DNA from: Pontibacter liquoris | GTDB lineage: Bacteria; Bacteroidota; Bacteroidia; Cytophagales; Hymenobacteraceae | Reading direction: 5' to 3' | Assembly (NCBI RefSeq): GCF_022758235.1 | Contig: NZ_JALEBG010000001.1 | Location: 3,153,460-3,217,459, forward strand | DNA: 64,000 nucleotides | Part shown: positions 58,185-64,000 of the stretch, piece after piece | Position numbering within the stretch: the stretch's first letter is position 1 | Layout: every line of letters begins with the position of its first letter | Notes under the pieces: generated by a model | Told to the model about the DNA's origin: nothing | The model's database searches: none | Seen by the model: the letters and a program-made list of their open reading frames with translations, nothing else | Position numbers and translations under genes: made by a program

Positions 58185-59158
58185 TATTTCTGGATGGAAC
58201 CTACCCGCCCCCGGATCAGGTATTCGTTTTTCCGGTTAGCCCCCAGCGAGATCATCTCGGCCAGGAAACCGGCCAGGAACAGCTGCACGCCAAGTATAAC
58301 GGCTACCAGAGACAGGTAAAACAAGGGCTGGCTCACAATATCGCGGGCGTGGCCGTTGGCATAAAGCTGGAACACTTTCTGCAGGATCAGCCAGATGGTA
58401 ATGCCCAGCCCGACCACGAACATGAGCGTGCCCAGGGTACCGAAAAAGTGCATGGGGCGCTTTTTAAAGCGGCTCACAAACGTAATGGAAAGCAGGTCGA
58501 GGAAGCCGTAGATAAAGCGCTCCAGGCCAAACTTGGTGGTACCATACTTGCGCTCCTGGTGCTGCACCACCTTTTCGCCGATCTTGGTAAAACCGTTCCA
58601 TTTGGCAATTACCGGTATGTAGCGGTGCATCTCGCCGTGCACTTCAATGCTTTTTACCACCAGCTGGCGGTAGGCTTTCAGGCCGCAGTTAAAGTCGTGC
58701 AGCTGAATGCCCGAGAGCTTGCGTGTGGCGGCGTTAAAGAGTTTGGTCGGGATGGTTTTGCTGGCCGGATCAAAGCGCTTCTTTTTCCAGCCGCTCACCA
58801 GGTCATACTTCTGGTTTTTGATCATGTCGTACAGCGCCGGAATTTCTTCGGGGCTGTCCTGAAGGTCGGCATCCATGGTGATGACCACTTCGCCAGCGCT
58901 CCGGCGGAAACCCTCGTTCAGGGCGGCCGACTTGCCATAGTTGCGGTTAAAGCTGATGCCCTTTACGGCATTATCCTCTTCGCTCAGGTCGGTTACTACT
59001 TCCCAGGAGCGGTCGGTGCTGCCATCGTCCACCAGAATTACTTCGTAAGAAAACTCGTGCGCGTGCATCACGCGTTTGATCCAGCGCACGAGTTCAGGCA
59101 GTGATTCCTCTTCGTTAAAAAGCGGGATCACGACCGAGATATCATAAGGGTATTGCAT
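58184..59158 (-). CDS. GT2 glycosyltransferase with membrane tail
   Basis: A 324-residue glycosyltransferase of the DPM1/GtrB-like GT2 group, which loads a sugar onto polyprenyl phosphate. The catalytic domain has VVIPLFNEEESLPELV (about 10-25), VILVDDGSTDRSWEVV (DDGS, about 40-55), ITMDADLQDSPEEIPAL (DAD, about 94-110) and QHERKYGTTKFGLERF. The C-terminal third has two helices (about 240-262 and 275-298), typical of GtrB, DPMS or ArnC forms. It precedes the GT4 gene directly; the two may act in one glycan pathway with the lipid-linked sugar as intermediate. Confidence 0.88.
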   Translation of the reverse strand: MQYPYDISVVIPLFNEEESLPELVRWIKRVMHAHEFSYEVILVDDGSTDRSWEVVTDLSEEDNAVKGISFNRNYGKSAALNEGFRRSAGEVVITMDADLQDSPEEIPALYDMIKNQKYDLVSGWKKKRFDPASKTIPTKLFNAATRKLSGIQLHDFNCGLKAYRQLVVKSIEVHGEMHRYIPVIAKWNGFTKIGEKVVQHQERKYGTTKFGLERFIYGFLDLLSITFVSRFKKRPMHFFGTLGTLMFVVGLGITIWLILQKVFQLYANGHARDIVSQPLFYLSLVAVILGVQLFLAGFLAEMISLGANRKNEYLIRGRVGSIQK

Positions 59159-59163
59159 GTAGT

Positions 59164-59682
59164 CTATTCAAACTCAGGTCGTTTGTTCTTCATGATGGCG
59201 GCAATGATCAGCGACAGGATAAAGCCGATAATCAGGAACACCGCCATCGAACCAAAAATCATTGTAAGCGGGTTCTGGAATTTTTCCGCCATTCCAAGGG
59301 CCATTTCAATCTGCTCATCGCTCAGGCCCTGCTCCAGCATCTTGGCACGCTGCACCTCCTGCATGCGCGCCATAAATCCCGGATCGATGTAGGTGGAATA
59401 AACATAGGAGAAAATGCCTGAAAACAGGCCGAAAATAGCCGATAACAGCGCACCCAGCCCCAGCCCCTGGCCATACGACAGGTAGCCATAGTTGCGGGCC
59501 TTAAACTCCTTCATGGCAAAAATCAAACCTGCTGCCAGAATAACGTATACGATCCAGGTCAGCCAGGCATTGGTCGCCTGATCGAGTATGTTCAGGATCA
59601 GCGTGTATACAATACCTACCAGGGCCGTTATAAAGCCATACTTAAGGGCAACAGCGGTAACAGAGGGTTGATTTTCAGTCAT
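59164..59682 (-). CDS. DUF4199 membrane protein
   Basis: A 172-residue protein with four hydrophobic helices (about 15-35, 38-55, 70-92, 135-160). The middle hydrophilic loop is MARMQEVQRAKMLEQGLSDEQIEMALGMAEKFQ, a charged helical hairpin typical of DUF4199 proteins. It lies between a second DUF4199 gene and the GT2 gene, all co-directional with gaps of 5 and 27 bases. Function unknown. Confidence 0.8.
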   Translation of the reverse strand: MTENQPSVTAVALKYGFITALVGIVYTLILNILDQATNAWLTWIVYVILAAGLIFAMKEFKARNYGYLSYGQGLGLGALLSAIFGLFSGIFSYVYSTYIDPGFMARMQEVQRAKMLEQGLSDEQIEMALGMAEKFQNPLTMIFGSMAVFLIIGFILSLIIAAIMKNKRPEFE

Positions 59683-59709
59683 GGTGATTGGTTTATGGTT
59701 AGACGTTTA

Positions 59710-60219
59710 CTACTTACGAAAAAACACGGCCGCCACCAATGAAAATAACAACCCCGCAAAGATCCTCCGCACAAAATCATCTGTTGCCAGCATACCTGGT
59801 GTAATCGAACTGATGGCTTTGTAGCCCTGCTCGTACATTTCCTTGCCGATAAGCTTTATCTGCTCCTCGCGTGTCTGCTCCAGCAGGGCCTGCGTTTCGG
59901 CAATATGTTGCTGCAGCAGCCCTGGCCCGGCCAGGTACACGAGTATAAATACGAACATGGCCGTGCACAGCGCCGCATAGAACGATACGGCAAACCCGAC
60001 GCGCAGCCCTTTTCCGAAGCTTATCTCCCCCTCATGAAATTTTTTATAATAGCGGATGGCCCAGAAGATGAAGAACGGAATGGGAATAAAGCTGACCCGA
60101 CCGAAATCGCCAAAAGGATTAGCGCCCAGAAAGTATAGCACCAGTACCAGCGCAAAACAGGCCAGCCCACACAGTACGCCGTAGCGCACACCCACCCTTA
60201 CTATAGCTTGATTAAACAT
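59710..60219 (-). CDS. DUF4199 membrane protein, paralogue
   Basis: A 169-residue homologue of the neighbouring gene, with the same plan: helices at about 12-34, 40-55, 75-98 and 140-160, and a charged extracytoplasmic loop (AETQALLEQTREEQIKLIGKEMYEQG) between the third and fourth. The tandem pair suggests a local duplication or a heteromeric complex. It is encoded about 50 bases downstream of the dihydroorotase-like gene on the same strand. Function unknown. Confidence 0.8.
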   Translation of the reverse strand: MFNQAIVRVGVRYGVLCGLACFALVLVLYFLGANPFGDFGRVSFIPIPFFIFWAIRYYKKFHEGEISFGKGLRVGFAVSFYAALCTAMFVFILVYLAGPGLLQQHIAETQALLEQTREEQIKLIGKEMYEQGYKAISSITPGMLATDDFVRRIFAGLLFSLVAAVFFRK

Positions 60220-60271
60220 TTGCCTCCGTCTTGCTGTCCTTTACCACCCACTAAATATAGGTATAAATGTA

Positions 60272-61543
60272 TTAAAAAGAATCCTGCAGTACTACCTGCC
60301 CTTTGTGAATGATACCCAGCACGCTGCCGGTAAGCTGGCGGCCGAAGAAAGGGCTGTTATCGGATTTGGACCTGGCCTTTTCCGGTGCCGGTACCCAGGT
60401 GCGGGATGGATCAAAGAGCGTCAGGTTGGCTTTTTCTCCTTCTGCCAGGCGTGGCTGCGGTAAGCCAAGTATGCGGCGCGGGTTGGTTGTCAGCTTTTCT
60501 ACCAACTGGGCGGTACTCAGGGTATCGCTCAGGGTGGTGTTGGCCACGGCAAAAGCAGTCTCCAGGTTAATGATACCGAACTCAGCCAGGTCAAATTCCA
60601 GCTTTTTAGACTCCGTATCCTGCGGCACGTGCGCTGACACCAGCGCATCGATGGTGCCATCTTTTAAACCTTCTTTGATGGCTTGTGCATCGGTCTGCCC
60701 TCTGAAAGGCGGCGTTACTTTGTAGTTGGTATCAAACGGGGGAATCTCCTCGTCGGTAAAGGCCAGTTGGTAACTGGCCACGTCGCAGGTTACCTGCAGG
60801 CCGGCTGCCTTGGCCTGGCGGATTGCTTCCACAGCGGCTGCCGTAGAGACCAGCGAGAAATGCAGTTTGCCACCGGTATAAGCCAGCAGTTGCAAATCGC
60901 GCGTCACCATCACTTCTTCGGCCAGCGCCGGAATGCCTTTCATACCCAGGCGCGTACTTGCCTGCCCTTCGTGCATCTGGCCATGGTCGCTCAGGCGGGT
61001 ATTATCGGGCCTGTTAAGCAGCAGGCCATCAAACGATTGCAGGTACTGCAGCGCCTTTAGCAGCACGTCCGCGCCCTGTACCGGCCGAGTGCCGTCGGTA
61101 AAGGCAAGAGCGCCTGCCTGGTGCAGGTCTATCATTTCGGAGAGGTCTTTGCCATCTGTGTCTGCTGTAACGGCTGCCAGCGGGTGCAGTGTAACCGGCA
61201 GCAAAGCCGAGCGGCTTTTAAGGTAGCTTATACCTGCTTTGCTCTGCACCACCGGTTGGGTGTTGGGCAGGCAAAGCACTTCCGTAAACCCCCCTGCAGC
61301 CGCAGCGGCGCTCAGGCTTTCCAGGTCTTCTTTGAACTCCAGCCCCGGTTCGCCCACGGCTGCATACATATCCACCCAACCTGCTGATACGCAGAGGTTT
61401 TCAGTTGAAATGACCTGGTCGGCTTCCGGCTCATCCGGACCGATGTAGGTGATCACGCCGTTCTCAATAAGTATGTGCTGTTGCTGCTGGTGAAAAATGG
61501 ATTGAGAATCGTAGATTGTTGCTGCCCGCAGTAATATTTTCAT
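60272..61543 (-). CDS. Dihydroorotase-like amidohydrolase, metal ligands lost
   Basis: This 423-residue member of the dihydroorotase/allantoinase family would close carbamoyl-aspartate to dihydroorotate in pyrimidine synthesis. The fold is intact (AGWVDMYAAVGEPGLEFKEDL at about 54-74, then CLPNTQPVVQ). However, the zinc HxH after the first strand is YAA (Y60, A62). The later His ligands are replaced (LHFSLVST where LHxxHxST is usual), ASYQL stands where PHHL-type residues occur, and SAHVPQD replaces the conserved TDHAPH. All metal ligands therefore seem missing, suggesting a non-catalytic paralogue, perhaps a regulatory subunit like inactive DHOases in some ATCase complexes. It overlaps the BatA gene region by a one-base gap. 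Confidence 0.8.
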   Translation of the reverse strand: MKILLRAATIYDSQSIFHQQQQHILIENGVITYIGPDEPEADQVISTENLCVSAGWVDMYAAVGEPGLEFKEDLESLSAAAAAGGFTEVLCLPNTQPVVQSKAGISYLKSRSALLPVTLHPLAAVTADTDGKDLSEMIDLHQAGALAFTDGTRPVQGADVLLKALQYLQSFDGLLLNRPDNTRLSDHGQMHEGQASTRLGMKGIPALAEEVMVTRDLQLLAYTGGKLHFSLVSTAAAVEAIRQAKAAGLQVTCDVASYQLAFTDEEIPPFDTNYKVTPPFRGQTDAQAIKEGLKDGTIDALVSAHVPQDTESKKLEFDLAEFGIINLETAFAVANTTLSDTLSTAQLVEKLTTNPRRILGLPQPRLAEGEKANLTLFDPSRTWVPAPEKARSKSDNSPFFGRQLTGSVLGIIHKGQVVLQDSF

Positions 61544-61544
61544 G

Positions 61545-63548
61545 TTAGAGGAATCTGATAAGGGCTATTTCAGCCATCAAGAAAATCAGACACAATATTA
61601 GACAATATTTCCAAAGCTTGACGCCAAAAAATCGTTTTTCGAACGCAGCTTTCGCCGAAAAGGCATCATCATAATCATAAACATGGACATTGGTCTGATT
61701 TTTTGTGACCAGCTGCCGCAGTTCATCGGGTGTATACTGGGCCAGGAACGATTCTTTTTTGGCGTAATTAAAGGCCAGCGTTGCCAGCACCGAGTCCTGC
61801 AGCTGCAGGGTATAAAAACCGGCATCGGCCATGGCTGGCGGCACTGTAAATAATAGCTTGCCGCCCTGCACCCGCTGCTCCGGTATCAACTCCAGGCTAT
61901 CTTTTTTTAACGTATACACGCCTTCCTTGCCCTTGCTGCCGGCTGCGGGTACCTGAATTGTCGTGTTATCCAAGGTATAGGCCAAATCCTGTTCCTGCTT
62001 ATAACCTGCAATAGCTATTTTATACATGATGGGCACAAACAAGGCATGGCTTGCCAGCGTGTTATAGGCTGCCTCCAGGGGTGCTGCCAGCAAGTATAAA
62101 CGCCCATTCCCCCTATCGAAGCGGGACAGGAATGCGCCGCCGCCTCTAAACAGGAGAATATCTTCCGAAGCCCTGGACCAGGCCAGTGTGCGCACAGAAG
62201 CTGGCATTTCGACCTTTGCATCGTAAGTAGAGAAGATACTTTTGAAAAAGGGATTATCGGACTTTGGTGCCAGCACATTTACTTTGATACTGCCCGTAGC
62301 GGCCCCTGTTATACTTGCCGGAATGCTCAGGTTCTGGAAAAGATTTGCATAGCTTCCTGCCTCGGCTTCCTGGCCTGGTATAACGGCCACCGTGCCCCCG
62401 GCTTTCACAAAATTAGAAACCGTGGCAGCGAGCGCCGGGGTTATACTTGGTAGCCCGTTCAGGAGCAGCACATCGGCACCGGCCAGCCGGCCATAGTCGA
62501 TCTGGCTGCTGGTATACTCCCGAAAGGTAAACGCCGGTTCACTTTTGTAGAGGGCGGCCAGCGAGTCCTCCGGCTTATCCGTCAGTGCGATTACGGTGAT
62601 ATTAGCCGATGGCGCAAGCGTAAAGTAGTAGGTATTATCAAACTCTACCGGATAATCATCAATGATGACAGAGGCTTGCTGCGCCTGGCGCCTGTTCAAC
62701 CGGAAGCCGATCACGGCCTCGGCCGTTTGCTTTGCAGGAACGGCTATACTTAGGGCACCTGCCTGCGCCCCACCGATAAAGAGCTTGACGGGCAAGGCAT
62801 CCACTGCTTCGCCTCCGCTGTTAAAGAGCTTTATATGCAGCATGTTCTCTGCATCCTGGCGCACAAAAGCATCTTCCAGGTATACCGAATCGATGGCGAC
62901 ATTATTAGTCTGCGCTGCCTGCAACGGCACTAAGTGGAGCTGCACGGTTGTATCAAGCGAGCGAAAAAGATCGGGCTGAAAGGTGCTCTTCTGGAAATCC
63001 GAGATCAGAAAGACATTGCCTGTACCGCTCAGGGTCTTCTTACTTACAAATTCCGGACGGGCTACATACGAGAGCGCATTTAAGGTGGCCAGCACATCCG
63101 CACGCTGGTGCACGCCGGCATGTTGTTCCCCAGCAGCAATCAGCGAAAAAGAAGTAGTGGGTGGGAAAAGAGTCGCAATACTCCGGCCCCTGTCCACGGC
63201 CATACTTAAGAGGTCGACATCCTGATCGGCACTCCGGTTCTGCATACTAAAGGAGTTATCCAGCCATAAGGTGACATGCGATGTATCCGCGGCAGCCTGT
63301 TTATCGGAAGCAGGTATAAAGGGTTGCGCAAAAGACAGCACCAGGAAGACGATAAACAAAACCCGGCACAGCAGGATAAGCCATTCTTTCAGATTCCGTT
63401 GGCTGGCAGTAAGATCTTTGGAAACTTGGATAAACCGCACATTACTGAACTGCACGCGTTTTGCACGCCGCAACTGAATAAGGTGCAGGATAATAGGGAT
63501 CGCAATTGCCGCGAGTGCAAATAAGAATGACGGATACAGAAAGGTCAT
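61545..63548 (-). CDS. BatA-domain membrane protein
   Basis: A 667-residue protein of the BatA / double-transmembrane family. It starts with MTFLYPSFLFALAAIAIPIILHLIQLRRAKRVQFSNVRFI, the two-helix hairpin with the conserved LRRAKRVxFSNV linker, followed by a von Willebrand A-like domain (about 90-200, VTLWLDNSFSMQNRSADQDVDLLSM with a DxSxS-type MIDAS). Further beta-rich domains and a C-terminal helix (VKLWKYCLILCLIFLMAEIALIRFL) follow. Bat proteins have been linked to stress tolerance in Bacteroidota, but the function here is unknown. It ends one base before the dihydroorotase-like gene and heads the operon. Confidence 0.85.
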   Translation of the reverse strand: MTFLYPSFLFALAAIAIPIILHLIQLRRAKRVQFSNVRFIQVSKDLTASQRNLKEWLILLCRVLFIVFLVLSFAQPFIPASDKQAAADTSHVTLWLDNSFSMQNRSADQDVDLLSMAVDRGRSIATLFPPTTSFSLIAAGEQHAGVHQRADVLATLNALSYVARPEFVSKKTLSGTGNVFLISDFQKSTFQPDLFRSLDTTVQLHLVPLQAAQTNNVAIDSVYLEDAFVRQDAENMLHIKLFNSGGEAVDALPVKLFIGGAQAGALSIAVPAKQTAEAVIGFRLNRRQAQQASVIIDDYPVEFDNTYYFTLAPSANITVIALTDKPEDSLAALYKSEPAFTFREYTSSQIDYGRLAGADVLLLNGLPSITPALAATVSNFVKAGGTVAVIPGQEAEAGSYANLFQNLSIPASITGAATGSIKVNVLAPKSDNPFFKSIFSTYDAKVEMPASVRTLAWSRASEDILLFRGGGAFLSRFDRGNGRLYLLAAPLEAAYNTLASHALFVPIMYKIAIAGYKQEQDLAYTLDNTTIQVPAAGSKGKEGVYTLKKDSLELIPEQRVQGGKLLFTVPPAMADAGFYTLQLQDSVLATLAFNYAKKESFLAQYTPDELRQLVTKNQTNVHVYDYDDAFSAKAAFEKRFFGVKLWKYCLILCLIFLMAEIALIRFL

Positions 63549-64000
63549 AGCCTCAAGGTAGAGAGGTTTGAAGGAAAAAGCAATGCGAAAGCAGAAGAGA
63601 GATGCTTCCGTGGGCCTTATTACGGGATTATGTGCCCTGTGGCTGCCAAGGGTTAGAAAGAAGTGAAGCGATCAAGGCTTTATTATAGCGATACTTCTGC
63701 TATAGAATAGCAATTTTGATTAAGGCCGCTCTGGGCTTTCCGCCATTGGATATCGCTGGCTTCGCCTATTATGTTGGATGCATGCGTGGCTTTAGGCGCA
63801 GAGCAAGGGAGATAGACTTGATTCGTGTGAAGTATAAACTAACCGACTATCCTTTCTATAAATAGAAGTTGCTACACATTTGCAGCTAAAGGAGATCGCC
63901 TATGTATACGCCAGCCTCTTTACCAGGTAATAGGTATACTCCTCTGCTTTAGGAGTTGGTATAGGGTAAAAACAGCAACACCCCCTGTTCCGTGAAGGAG
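63549..64000. other. Gene-free window end
   Basis: About 450 bases upstream of the BatA gene. I find no convincing ORF on either strand. A short hairpin ACTCCT/AGGAGT (63938-63956) and an AAGTATA word (about 63830) are present. The next gene probably starts beyond the window. Confidence 0.35.

Noticed and set aside
1..64000. CRISPR arrays, tRNA or rRNA genes, transposases and prophage
   Set aside because: I looked for regular spaced repeats, cloverleaf-like segments and transposase motifs and saw none; the intergenic repeats present are short palindromes or the AAGTATA word.

Overview
The window looks like chromosomal DNA of a member of the Bacteroidota, most likely a Cytophagales/Hymenobacteraceae relative such as Pontibacter. 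This is inferred from gene content: a TonB receptor paired with a DUF4249 lipoprotein, CarboxypepD_reg-type receptors, BatA and DUF4199 proteins, menaquinone synthesis, TAnnTTTG-like promoters and mostly weak Shine-Dalgarno sites. Coding density is high, nearly all genes are housekeeping-like and intact, and base composition is near 50-53 % GC with a few AT-rich islands. I see no rRNA, tRNA, CRISPR array, transposase or prophage.

Layout. 0-3.4 kb: complex I genes nuoH-I-J-K on the minus strand, split by an AT-rich intruder with a HEPN-like motif. 3.5-10.8 kb: an AT-rich lipoprotein, murI, RDD and SPW membrane proteins, an ABC-F ATPase and two secreted proteins. 11-12.1 kb: phenylalanine hydroxylase preceded by a tyrosine-rich leader peptide and terminator. 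12.1-17.2 kb: a conserved hypothetical, a CaiB-type CoA-transferase, YebC and a DEAD-box helicase. 17.5-23.9 kb: a TonB receptor, nicotinamidase, two AT-rich genes, menA and glutathione peroxidase. 23.9-28.2 kb: an arginine node (argS and arginase divergent from arginine decarboxylase). 28.3-31.3 kb: a small lipoprotein, then an inserted hydrolase/ECF sigma/membrane protein cassette flanked by copies of the gmhB 3' end. 31.4-34.7 kb: protoporphyrinogen oxidase, a dolichol-phosphate-mannose-synthase-like enzyme and TerC. 34.8-39.6 kb: an aromatic amino acid cluster with two attenuators. 39.7-48 kb: DUF3817, a bile-acid-symporter-like carrier, a TPR protein, a GT51 glycosyltransferase, purB, a desaturase and an NmrA-like protein. 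48.1-56.4 kb: a TolB-like protein and an outer-membrane cluster (MG2-plug protein, DUF4249, TonB receptor, secreted protein). 57-63.5 kb: a co-directional run of BatA, a dihydroorotase-like protein, two DUF4199 proteins, GT2 and GT4.

The most coherent system is aromatic amino acid control. Three genes or operons (a DAHP synthase-chorismate mutase, the pheA operon and phhA) each sit behind a short leader ORF followed by an intrinsic terminator. The first two leaders share the same terminator hairpin and the same upstream competing arm, which encodes Arg-Gly-Ser in both. No tyrA is present in the cluster, while phhA, which makes tyrosine from phenylalanine, carries a leader with ten Tyr codons. 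The first DAHP synthase-chorismate mutase has lost several catalytic residues that its paralogue 3.4 kb away retains.

A second, window-wide signal is the word AAGTATA/TATACTT. I count roughly 90 copies by eye against about 8 expected. It occurs in all reading frames and repeatedly as inverted pairs enclosing terminator hairpins, the arrangement known for DNA uptake sequences in Neisseria and Haemophilus. Its role here is unknown.
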